Positions 1 to 5,974 of a DNA stretch of 15,617 nt are shown piece after piece. This DNA is from Candidatus Margulisiibacteriota bacterium. GTDB lineage: Bacteria; Margulisbacteria; WOR-1; JAKLHX01. The stretch's first letter is position 1; every line of letters begins with the position of its first letter. The stretch spans positions 1 through 15,617 of the forward strand of contig JAKLHX010000011.1 of NCBI GenBank assembly GCA_022709925.1, in the 5' to 3' direction. The notes below the pieces were generated by a model. It saw only the letters and a list, made by a program, of their open reading frames with translations, searched no databases and was not told the DNA's origin. A program made the translations under genes and the position numbers.

Positions 1-1
1 G

Positions 2-415
2 TTTTTCGTGAACATTGCCGCCGTCGTTGCAGTGATCGGTATAGGAGTGGCGCTGATGTTCTCCAGGCAGCTAAATATCCTTATGCTCAGCGACGAAGAG
101 GCGGTCTCTCTGGGCGTAAATGTACGGTTCGTAAGGGCTGTTCTGTTGGCCTGCTCTTCCGTCCTGGCCGCCGTGTCGGTCGCTATATGCGGGATAATAG
201 GCTTTGTCGGCCTTATAGTTCCTCATGTCGTTAGGCTTTTGATAGGACAAAACAATGTATATCTTATACCTGCAAGCGGACTTCTCGGCGCGGTATTTAT
301 GGTCTTTGCCGATATGCTGTCAAGGACGCTCCTTTCTCCGGCTGAGATCCCCGTAGGGATAATAACCGCATTTATCGGGGCTCCGTTCTTTATCTTCCTG
401 TTGAGGACAAAATAA
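2..415 (+). CDS. FecCD/BtuC-family ABC importer permease, C-terminal part (5' truncated by window)
   Basis: This is the membrane permease of a type II ABC importer that moves iron-siderophore, heme or cobalamin across the inner membrane. The frame is open to the window edge, so the GTG at base 8 is probably internal and the real start lies upstream. About 137 residues are visible. They carry family hallmarks: the segment around LSDEEAVSLGV, then GIIGFVGLIVPHVVRLL (transmembrane helix plus the cytoplasmic coupling loop that contacts the ATPase), an ADMLSR segment, and EIPVGIITAFIGAPFF near the end. At least three hydrophobic helices are visible. The stop codon directly abuts the ATPase start, so the two genes are co-transcribed and probably translationally coupled. 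The substrate cannot be told from this part; the binding protein gene is not in the window. Confidence 0.93.
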   Translation, partial: FFVNIAAVVAVIGIGVALMFSRQLNILMLSDEEAVSLGVNVRFVRAVLLACSSVLAAVSVAICGIIGFVGLIVPHVVRLLIGQNNVYLIPASGLLGAVFMVFADMLSRTLLSPAEIPVGIITAFIGAPFFIFLLRTK

Positions 416-1129
416 ATGGGGGATATCCTGGAGATACAAGGTCTTTGCGCGGGATACGGGCATAAAGATATTTTGAAAGATATTACATTCCGTGCTTCAA
501 GAGGGCAGTTCATATCATTGCTCGGTCCCAATGGCAGCGGCAAAACAACCTTATTCCTGGCACTCCTTGGGATCCTAAAAATAAGTTCGGGCAACATCTT
601 CTTGAACGGACAACCTCTCAGCTCGATGTCTCCAAAGCAGATGGCAAAGATCGTCTCGTTCATCCCGCAGGTCTCAAGTCCTGTAAAAGGGTTTACCGTA
701 GAAGAGCTCGTATCCATGGGGAGACATCCGTATGGTGAAGATTCTTCCAAAGATCGCCGTGCTATAGAAGAAGCCATAAAAAAGATGGACCTGTCCAGGT
801 TCAGGGACAAGGATATTTCGCGCATAAGCGGCGGAGAGTATCAGAGGGTACTTATAGCCAGAGCTCTTGCGCAGGGAACGGACATAATGTTGTTGGACGA
901 GCCGACCGCGCACCTTGATATCAAATACCAGATAGAGATCGCACAGATGTTGAAAGCTTTTGCCGGCGAAAAACTTATAATAGGCGCTTTCCATGATATT
1001 AATTTAGTGAAAAATTATGCTGATAGGGTCATAATGCTGAGATCGGGGACTGTTGTAGCTGACGGCAGCGTTCCGCAGATTTTAACCCCGGAGCTTATAC
1101 AAGACGTTTTTAATGTAACATCTATTTAA
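416..1129 (+). CDS. ABC transporter ATP-binding protein, FecE/BtuD/FhuC type
   Basis: This is the cytoplasmic ATPase that powers the permease encoded immediately upstream. All ABC motifs are intact in the 237-residue product: Walker A GPNGSGKT (37-44), Q-loop Gln85, signature ISGGEYQR (137-144), Walker B ending in LLDEP with catalytic Glu162, D-loop around AHLD (165-168), and switch His193 in AFHD. Length and spacing fit the iron-siderophore/cobalamin subfamily, supported by the VEELVSMGRHPY segment (residues 95-106) typical of FecE/BtuD-like proteins. The ATG follows the permease stop with no gap. After its stop, a 69-base spacer precedes the glycosyltransferase gene and holds no convincing terminator hairpin. 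The transported substrate is unknown. Confidence 0.95.
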   Translation: MGDILEIQGLCAGYGHKDILKDITFRASRGQFISLLGPNGSGKTTLFLALLGILKISSGNIFLNGQPLSSMSPKQMAKIVSFIPQVSSPVKGFTVEELVSMGRHPYGEDSSKDRRAIEEAIKKMDLSRFRDKDISRISGGEYQRVLIARALAQGTDIMLLDEPTAHLDIKYQIEIAQMLKAFAGEKLIIGAFHDINLVKNYADRVIMLRSGTVVADGSVPQILTPELIQDVFNVTSI

Positions 1130-1198
1130 GTCCCCGAGTGTTTTTCCCGGATTTGAAATATACCCTCAAAAATAACGATATATGAATAGAGGGGCGCT

Positions 1199-2320
1199 AT
1201 GTCGATCAGCACGATAAATCTGCCTTCCGGAAGACCTCCAAGGTTCCTTGTCTTGGCGGATACTCCCGCTTTGGGAATGAAAACAATGACCACTCAGGTG
1301 CTAAGAGGGCTTACCCGCAGGTTCCCTGAAGCAAAGATCGGCGTCCTGACCAGCCAGGGCGGCGCTAATTTTTACCAAAAAAGTCCGTTCCCCTTGCACA
1401 TACATAAGCTCCCGGATGAAGGACCTTTTTGCAATAAAGCGCTTCATTATGTAGCCCCCGTTATAATGGCAGGGCAGTATGATGCGGTGATAGCGCTGCC
1501 TTTCCAGGAATATTATTACTATTCTCTGGTTTGTGAAGAAGGGATCAAGTTCCCTTTTAGGATAGGTTCCAACAAGTTGCTTTCCGCTTTGATGCCCAGG
1601 GTTCAGTCTGACATACCGGAAGATGAGAGTTTTACTCACCATGTAGATGCTCCTTCTAGTATTGTGGCGCCTGAAGAATATATGGGAAAGGCAATGCTGC
1701 GCTATCTCGAGCCTTTTGGGATATATGATCAGGACCCCAGGCCTGAAGCATGGTCTTCATCTGCCGACAGGGATGCTGTAGACGCAAGGTTTAGAGATTC
1801 GGGGATATTGCCTGACGATTTTGTTCTCACGTTGAACTTATGCGCAAACCAAGGCCATAATCAGTGGAGAATGGGGACGCTGGCTGATGTAGTAAGTAAG
1901 ATAAACGATCGTTGGAGAGGTCCTTTCTTAAGTAACTATGGGCGTCTTGTATTCCTTGTGAATTACTGCGCGCCGGATCAATGGCCGGCTTTTAAAAAGT
2001 TTCAAGAAGCTCTAAAACAATTATCGGGGATCAAACCTCCTGTCGTAGGAATGCCGAACAGCAGTCCAGGCGAACTTTCAAGTATAATATCCAGGAGCTC
2101 TTATGTAATAACCCCTGAGACCGGTACCGCTCATGTGGCGCAGGCTTTGGATGTTCCGGCGACCGTAGTATACCAGAATAATGATGTAAAGCACGGATGG
2201 ATGTTGCCGGGCGCAAGAGTGATGCCTGTGATCTCAAGAACAAATGCAGTATACGATGTTCCATCGGAAGAGGTTTTTTTGGGTTCAATATTGCCAATAC
2301 TCGAGTGGTGCAGGAAATAA
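1199..2320 (+). CDS. Divergent glycosyltransferase family 9 (heptosyltransferase-like) protein
   Basis: The 373-residue product resembles GT9 enzymes, which add heptose or related sugars to lipopolysaccharide core or other surface glycans. The N-terminal Rossmann half has the family pattern of a beta strand (RFLVLAD), then TTQVLRGLTRRFPEAKIGVLTS (about residues 31-52). The C-terminal half has VITPETGTAHVAQAL (303-317), corresponding to the nucleotide-sugar binding motif usually written D-T-G-x-x-H. Two key positions differ: the usual catalytic Asp after the N-terminal Gly is Met27, and the Asp of DTG is Glu307, while Thr308, Gly309 and His312 are kept. The ATG has a good Shine-Dalgarno (GAGGGG, 1189-1194). 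It may be a real but diverged transferase or a non-catalytic relative. It stands alone rather than in an obvious glycan cluster, so its acceptor is unknown. A weak TTGAAA/TATATG pair lies upstream with a 20-base spacer. Confidence 0.75.
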   Translation: MSISTINLPSGRPPRFLVLADTPALGMKTMTTQVLRGLTRRFPEAKIGVLTSQGGANFYQKSPFPLHIHKLPDEGPFCNKALHYVAPVIMAGQYDAVIALPFQEYYYYSLVCEEGIKFPFRIGSNKLLSALMPRVQSDIPEDESFTHHVDAPSSIVAPEEYMGKAMLRYLEPFGIYDQDPRPEAWSSSADRDAVDARFRDSGILPDDFVLTLNLCANQGHNQWRMGTLADVVSKINDRWRGPFLSNYGRLVFLVNYCAPDQWPAFKKFQEALKQLSGIKPPVVGMPNSSPGELSSIISRSSYVITPETGTAHVAQALDVPATVVYQNNDVKHGWMLPGARVMPVISRTNAVYDVPSEEVFLGSILPILEWCRK

Positions 2321-2329
2321 TGTTAAAAT
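2321..2329 (+). promoter_or_regulatory. Extended -10 promoter, predicted leaderless, for the YchF-like gene
   Basis: TGTTAAAAT matches the extended -10 form TGnTAnnnT. Its last base is seven bases before the A of the ATG at 2336, which places the expected transcription start on the start codon itself. No Shine-Dalgarno-like purine run lies in the usual window before this ATG, and no good -35 is present at 16-18 bases. Leaderless transcription is inferred from spacing only. Confidence 0.5.
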
Positions 2330-2335
2330 GATCGT

Positions 2336-3361
2336 ATGAGAGTAGTTATCGTCGGCAATCCCCAATCAGGCCAGCAGCAGCTTTTTAGCGTACTTACAGG
2401 CATAAGCCTTGATACGATAAGCCAGAAACCGCTTGAGATACATAAAGGGATATGCGACGTAAGGGACCCAAGGATCATAAAGCTGAACAAGATGTACAAC
2501 CCCAAAAAGACCACGTTCGCGAAGATAGAATATATACTCCTGCCGGATTTCAATCTCCAAGGACCCGCAAAAGCGCTTGTGTTCGGTGAGATCAAGAACG
2601 CCGACGAGATATGCTGGGTGTCAAAAAACGGCAGCGCCAAAGAAGATATCGACGGCTTTATATCCGAACTTGTGATATCGGACCTCATGCTCATAGAAAA
2701 AAGGCTTGAGACGATAGAAAAAGACCAGAAGAAAAAATTCGCGCAGGATAAAGAAAAAGAAAAGAACCTTATGCTCAGGTGTAAAAAGATCCTTGACGAG
2801 AACGGTCTTTTGAAGGGGATGACGGCAAATACCGAAGAAGAGGTTTTGCTGCGCACTTACCAGTTCCTTACTTTAAAGCCGGTTATCGCCGCGGTCAACT
2901 GCGAGGACGACAGCACGGCCGATAAGGAGCTCGAAAAATTCCTTGATGAAAAATACAGGATGTCCGCGGTCTTTGTCAACGCGACACTTGAAGAAGAGAT
3001 AAGGCAGATGCCTGAGAATGAACGAGAAGAGTTCATGAAAGGTATGGGGATAGACGAGCCGGCCGTGGATAAGATGACCCGGATGGTATTTGCCGGGCTA
3101 GGCCTCATATCATTTTTTACGGTCGGGGAGGATGAGGTGCGCGCCTGGCCGATAAAAAAGGGCTCAAGTGCTCCGGAAGCCGGCGGCGCTATACACTCCG
3201 ATATCGCCAAAGGATTTGTAAGGGCCGAAATGTTCAAATATGACGATCTTATGGCGGAGGGCTCCGAGGCAAAACTCAAAGATACGGGGCGGTTCCATCT
3301 GAAAGGCCGCGATTATATAGTGGAAGACGCCGATATCTTGAATTTCAGGTTCAACGTCTAG
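2336..3361 (+). CDS. YchF/OLA1-like protein with degenerate nucleotide-binding site (DUF933 C-terminus)
   Basis: The C-terminal third (about 256-341) is clearly the TGS-like DUF933 domain of YchF: ISFFTVGEDEVRAW, then GAIHSDIAKGFVRAE, then GRDYIVEDADILNFRFNV. The N-terminal domain keeps the fold outline but has lost the GTPase/ATPase motifs. The P-loop position reads GNPQSGQQ (7-14), with Gln at the essential Lys (13) and Ser/Thr (14) positions. The DxxG region is altered (PDFNLQG, 70-76), and the base-specificity region reads VNCED (187-191). A charged coiled-coil-like stretch lies at about 115-155, where YchF has its helical hairpin. Length (341) is slightly below YchF (about 363). It is best read as a YchF paralog that does not hydrolyse ATP, perhaps still binding ribosomes or partners through its C-terminal domains. 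Its stop overlaps the stop of the convergent pilin gene by four bases. Confidence 0.85.
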   Translation: MRVVIVGNPQSGQQQLFSVLTGISLDTISQKPLEIHKGICDVRDPRIIKLNKMYNPKKTTFAKIEYILLPDFNLQGPAKALVFGEIKNADEICWVSKNGSAKEDIDGFISELVISDLMLIEKRLETIEKDQKKKFAQDKEKEKNLMLRCKKILDENGLLKGMTANTEEEVLLRTYQFLTLKPVIAAVNCEDDSTADKELEKFLDEKYRMSAVFVNATLEEEIRQMPENEREEFMKGMGIDEPAVDKMTRMVFAGLGLISFFTVGEDEVRAWPIKKGSSAPEAGGAIHSDIAKGFVRAEMFKYDDLMAEGSEAKLKDTGRFHLKGRDYIVEDADILNFRFNV

Positions 3362-3801
3362 AACATTTCCCATCTTTTCTGCCTGATCGGAAGTTCGAAC
3401 TCTATCTTTTGGAACGCGAAGGCACGGCTCTTTGTGATGTCCGTCCCGAGGAACCCGATAGAATAAAGTTCGTTCTTGTTCTTTGCTCTGACTATTTTAT
3501 ATCCTCCGTCACCGAGGCTATATTTATTCCCGGCACAAACGCTCAATAATAATGTTTTGTCTTTACCGACCGACATATCGTCCGTGAACCAACCCGGGTC
3601 CGCGGCTATTTTGCTTTTCCCGTGTTCTATGCCGCTTTCGGACAGGTAAAAGACCTTTGCCTGGTCGAGTTTTATACGGGAAAGCCGTGCATCGGATAGC
3701 GCTGCTTTTGATACGGATAATATCATGATAAGAAGCACGGACATGATCGCTAAAACCGTCAACAGTGCCGAGCCTTTTCTCGGGCGGCTTAATTTTTGCA
3801 T
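3358..3801 (-). CDS. PilX/GspK-like minor (pseudo)pilin
   Basis: This is the last gene of a four-gene minor pilin set. The 147-residue product begins with a short basic leader, RPRKG, followed by SALLTVLAIMSVLLIMILSV, a class III signal/transmembrane helix. If cleaved after Gly10, position +5 is Thr rather than Glu. Absence of Glu5 is characteristic of GspK, which caps the pseudopilus tip, and helps assign this as the K/X member. The stretch DQAKVFYLSESGIEH resembles the PilX N-terminal family signature (A-x-Y-L-A-E-S-G). It is much shorter than GspK (about 320), which favours a PilX-like assignment. A Shine-Dalgarno GGGAG lies just upstream, inside the end of the preceding gene, which it overlaps by 13 bases. 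Confidence 0.8.
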   Translation of the reverse strand: MQKLSRPRKGSALLTVLAIMSVLLIMILSVSKAALSDARLSRIKLDQAKVFYLSESGIEHGKSKIAADPGWFTDDMSVGKDKTLLLSVCAGNKYSLGDGGYKIVRAKNKNELYSIGFLGTDITKSRAFAFQKIEFELPIRQKRWEMF

Positions 3802-4241
3802 GTACTTTCTCCCGTAAAGCGATCTGTGGAAGCGTTCGGATATATTTCCGTCTTAACGGATCTATCAAACGGATATGAAAATTTCATATCTTTAATGGCG
3901 CCGTCCGGAGTTATGTATTGTCCGTAAGAATTCACGGACCTTTTTATCTTGCCGGATCCAAGCTCGTACAGGATGATATCCGGTCCGGAAGAAATGACAA
4001 GTCTTTTGTCTGTTGATGCCGGGTTTATGCAGTCGGCGCCTCTTATGTCGCTTGTGATCGTGGTCATTGCCGATTGCGCATGTTGGAAGTTAGAGCTATT
4101 CCTGGCCGCTGTCTTTACCGCTAAAAGCGCGGATGACAATATATGAAAAGCAGGGATAAGGATGATGCCGGATATGCATATGCCTATGAGCAGCTCTATG
4201 ATAGTGAAGTTTTTTTTGTTAATACCTAGACCGTATTGCAT
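3789..4241 (-). CDS. PilW/GspJ-like minor (pseudo)pilin with atypical cleavage site
   Basis: The 150-residue product has a prepilin-type N-terminus: a short leader, then FTIIELLIGICISGIILIPA, the hydrophobic helix with Glu at +5. The remainder (about 35-150) looks like a small PilW/GspJ ectodomain with little conserved sequence. The residue before the predicted mature Phe is Asn11 (KKN/FTIIE) instead of the almost invariant Gly required by prepilin peptidase. The codons concerned lie in a run of eight A on the coding strand (4210-4217), which is also a slippage or sequencing risk. The ATG overlaps the preceding gene by 23 bases; AAAGGGA lies about ten bases upstream. Its order after an H- and an I-type gene supports the J/W role. 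Confidence 0.78.
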   Translation of the reverse strand: MQYGLGINKKNFTIIELLIGICISGIILIPAFHILSSALLAVKTAARNSSNFQHAQSAMTTITSDIRGADCINPASTDKRLVISSGPDIILYELGSGKIKRSVNSYGQYITPDGAIKDMKFSYPFDRSVKTEIYPNASTDRFTGESTCKN

Positions 4242-4515
4242 ACAATTTAATCCCTTTGTGGGTTATCTCAAGAGATCTGGTATTGCCGTCCATGCTGAAA
4301 ACTTTTAGACCGTCATGATCCGACAAAAGGTTGAAAGGTGTTTGTCTGGTCTCTTCCATTTCTTTTTCCGCTTCCAGCGTGTGCGAATACCGAATATGGC
4401 TTTCTGATATTGTTTTGGCGGAATGTATAAGCATCGGACATAGATATGCGCATGTCATGGAAAGAAGCGATACTGCTACGATGCTTTCCGCTATTGATAT
4501 CCCTTTTCTATTCAA
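4219..4515 (-). CDS. PilV/GspI-like minor (pseudo)pilin, TTG start
   Basis: This is a small 98-residue prepilin. The leader MNRKG is followed by ISIAESIVAVSLLSMTCAYL, with Gly at -1 and Glu at +5 of the cleavage site, as prepilin peptidase requires. The short ectodomain contains an EAEKEMEETRQTPF stretch that resembles the A-x-x-x-A-x-x-x-x-E-x-x-R region of GspI/PilV. The start codon is TTG at 4515-4513, supported by a strong GGGAGG seven bases upstream and by exact placement of the leader; no ATG or GTG would give this N-terminus. It overlaps the end of the upstream H-type gene by eight bases and the following J-type gene by 23 bases. Confidence 0.8.
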   Translation of the reverse strand: MNRKGISIAESIVAVSLLSMTCAYLCPMLIHSAKTISESHIRYSHTLEAEKEMEETRQTPFNLLSDHDGLKVFSMDGNTRSLEITHKGIKLYAIRSRY

Positions 4516-4936
4516 TCCTTATCCTCCCGAAAGAGGAGACTATGATCTTTTTTATCCTTTCTGAACGGTCAGACATTGTTATGGTCCCGGAGTATCCGGG
4601 AATAGGGAACCCGGATTGAGAGAAGCTTATTTCGCAAGGCTCCTTAAAACAGATCCCGTCAGGGAGCGACGCTTCGCGGGTCTTTTTCATCGAGTTCGAG
4701 AAGAGATCAAGCGTTTCTATGTAATATTTTTTGACGTTACAGACAAGTCCCGTACGGCCAGAAGATGATATCGCGGTTTGTTTCATTATAGTCAATGTAT
4801 TTGCCAGTTCATTTGCAGAATTGTCCAGAAGCAGTGCTCTTTTTAAGCCGGCCATGTTCATTGCGGATATAGACATCAACAAAGACACAAGAGAAATTAC
4901 GATCAGAAGCTCTAATATTGTAAATCCTTTTTTCAT
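4508..4936 (-). CDS. GspH/FimT-like minor (pseudo)pilin
   Basis: This is the first gene of the minor pilin set. The 142-residue product opens with the canonical prepilin leader MKKG/FTILELLIVISLVSLLMSI, with Gly at -1, Phe at +1 and Glu at +5. The C-terminal region has the GspH/FimT pattern: a DGICFKEPCEISFSQSGFP stretch (a possible disulphide between the two Cys), then SGTITMSDRSERIKKIIVSSFGRIRIE, the beta hairpin that ends this family. Such proteins prime and cap type IV pili or type II secretion pseudopili. No clear Shine-Dalgarno precedes the ATG. It lies 101 bases downstream of aroE on the same strand, so it may be read through from aroE or use an unrecognised promoter. No pilus motor, platform or secretin gene is in the window, so T4P and T2SS cannot be told apart. 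Confidence 0.87.
   Translation of the reverse strand: MKKGFTILELLIVISLVSLLMSISAMNMAGLKRALLLDNSANELANTLTIMKQTAISSSGRTGLVCNVKKYYIETLDLFSNSMKKTREASLPDGICFKEPCEISFSQSGFPIPGYSGTITMSDRSERIKKIIVSSFGRIRIE
4523..4528 (-). promoter_or_regulatory. Shine-Dalgarno site deciding the TTG start of the PilV/GspI-like gene
   Basis: The minus strand reads GGGAGG, then seven bases, then TTG. This is the strongest ribosome binding site in the pilin set and lies inside the upstream H-type coding region. It justifies the rare TTG start. Confidence 0.7.
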
Positions 4937-4983
4937 TACAAGAGATGAGGAGCAATTTTCATGCCGTTTGGAAGATATCGTCG

Positions 4984-5004
4984 GGGCGGGTTTAAAACCC
5001 GCCC
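4984..5004. repeat. Perfect 21-base palindrome, REP-like dispersed repeat candidate
   Basis: The sequence GGGCGGGTTT, one A, AAACCCGCCC is a perfect 10+10 inverted repeat with a one-base centre. It lies between the aroE stop and the pilin genes, both on the minus strand. No T-run follows it on the minus strand, so it is a poor intrinsic terminator, although the hairpin could protect the aroE 3' end. The plus strand across it reads VGAGLKPALT in one frame. That peptide resembles the VGAGLKPAPT string seen in spurious ORFs over a palindromic repeat in various bacterial genomes, as I recall it. Whether it is repeated elsewhere in this genome cannot be seen here. Confidence 0.65.
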
Positions 5005-5037
5005 TTACTTATGATGTGTTGGTTTTTTCAACAGCGG

Positions 5038-5904
5038 TCAGTGTTTATACAGGCCCAGTGCCTTTTCCGCGGCATCCCACATTATTTGTATGGGAGCGTT
5101 CTTTTCCGTGAATAGTTCAAAGGCCGCGGCCCCTTGTCTTACCAGCATTCCGAGGCCGGTCATCGCTTTTGCGCCTTTTTTTCTGGCTATTTTTACAAGC
5201 GTAGTCGCTGCGGGATTATATACCAGGTCATATATAAAGTGCCCTTCATGTATGGGAGAGTTCTCGTCCAGTGGCGAGGCCCCAACATTGGGGTACATGC
5301 CTACGGGAGTTGTGTTTATGATGCAGTCGCAATTTATTATGGCTTGTTTCAAGATGTTGTTGTCCGGCACATCCGATATCCTGTTACTGAAGCTTTTCCT
5401 TAAACTTTCTGCAAGGTTCTTGGCTTTTTCCGTATTTATATCGGTTATAGTAAGTTCAGATATCTCTTCTTTGCACAACGCGACAGCCACTGCTTTCGCG
5501 GCTCCGCCGGCGCCTATCATGACGACCTTTTTGTTCTTTAATGCGATGCGGCCGTCTTTTATGATAGATTCCGTGAACCCGATCGAATCGGTATTATATC
5601 CTTTTAGTTTCCCGTTCTCGTTCTTTACGGAATTGACCGCGCCTATGATCTCAGCCGATTCGCTTATCGAATCAAGATATTTGATGACATTCTCTTTGTG
5701 CGGGACTGTCACATTAAATCCTGCGACCTCTTCCGCTCGCAACCCTTCAATAGCCTTTCCAAGGTCCGAAGGCGCTACTTTGAGAAGTTTGTATTCAAAA
5801 TCAAGGGCTAAAGCGCTGTATGCCGCATTGTGCATCTGCGGCGAAACGCTGTGCTCGACAGGATCGCCTATGAGATATACGAGCTTTTTTTGTTCGGTCC
5901 CCAT
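5038..5904 (-). CDS. aroE: Shikimate dehydrogenase (NADP+)
   Basis: AroE reduces 3-dehydroshikimate to shikimate in the cytoplasm, the fourth step of the shikimate pathway. The 288-residue product is full length. The N-terminal substrate domain has GDPVEHSVSPQMHN (13-26, with Ser19 and Ser21 for substrate carboxylate binding), NVTVPHK (64-70, catalytic Lys70), Asn91 and catalytic Asp106 in YNTDSIGF. The NADP-binding Rossmann domain has GAGGAAKA (131-138). NTTPVGMYP (197-205) and GLGMLVRQGAAAFELF (250-265) complete the family pattern. The chosen ATG puts the first strand at the normal distance. There is no Shine-Dalgarno; an extended -10 lies seven bases upstream instead, suggesting a leaderless mRNA. 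It diverges from the purE-tyrA-aroA operon, so two shikimate pathway units share one intergenic region. Confidence 0.97.
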   Translation of the reverse strand: MGTEQKKLVYLIGDPVEHSVSPQMHNAAYSALALDFEYKLLKVAPSDLGKAIEGLRAEEVAGFNVTVPHKENVIKYLDSISESAEIIGAVNSVKNENGKLKGYNTDSIGFTESIIKDGRIALKNKKVVMIGAGGAAKAVAVALCKEEISELTITDINTEKAKNLAESLRKSFSNRISDVPDNNILKQAIINCDCIINTTPVGMYPNVGASPLDENSPIHEGHFIYDLVYNPAATTLVKIARKKGAKAMTGLGMLVRQGAAAFELFTEKNAPIQIMWDAAEKALGLYKH

Positions 5905-5911
5905 TAAGGAA

Positions 5912-5920
5912 AGTATAACA
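5912..5920 (-). promoter_or_regulatory. Extended -10 promoter of aroE, predicted leaderless
   Basis: The minus strand reads TGTTATACT, an extended -10 (TGnTATACT). Its last base is at 5912 and the ATG begins at 5904, so the expected start at +7 from the -10 end falls on 5905 or 5904, leaving a 0-1 base leader. The intervening bases (TTTCCTTA) contain no Shine-Dalgarno. No -35 consensus is visible. Confidence 0.55.
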
Positions 5921-5944
5921 TACGGGGTTATAAGAGGAGCTTTT

Positions 5945-5953
5945 TGATATAAT
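5945..5953 (+). promoter_or_regulatory. Extended -10 promoter of the purE-cvpA-apgM-tyrA-aroA operon
   Basis: TGATATAAT is a perfect extended -10 (TGn plus TATAAT). The expected start is near 5960, giving a leader of about 15 bases that carries a strong Shine-Dalgarno, AAGGAG (5962-5967), seven bases before the GTG of purE. The -35 region is poor, as expected for extended -10 promoters. It stands back to back with the aroE promoter, the two -10 elements being about 25 bases apart, so RNA polymerase binding may be mutually exclusive. Confidence 0.65.
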
Positions 5954-5974
5954 ATGCTTTAAAGGAGATATACC

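Noticed and set aside
1130..1198. Terminator or riboswitch between the ABC ATPase and the GT9-like gene
   Set aside because: The C/G runs do not form a paired stem, and 69 bases are too short for a cobalamin riboswitch.
4984..5004. Intrinsic terminator for aroE
   Set aside because: The hairpin is strong but no U-run follows on the minus strand, so it is listed as a repeat instead.
4731..5111. 126-codon plus-strand frame over the palindrome
   Set aside because: It is antisense to a real pilin gene and to the aroE end; its VGAGLKPALT string is explained by the palindromic repeat.
5090..5947. 285-codon plus-strand frame opposite aroE
   Set aside because: It is antisense to an intact aroE with all catalytic motifs and shows no domain of its own.
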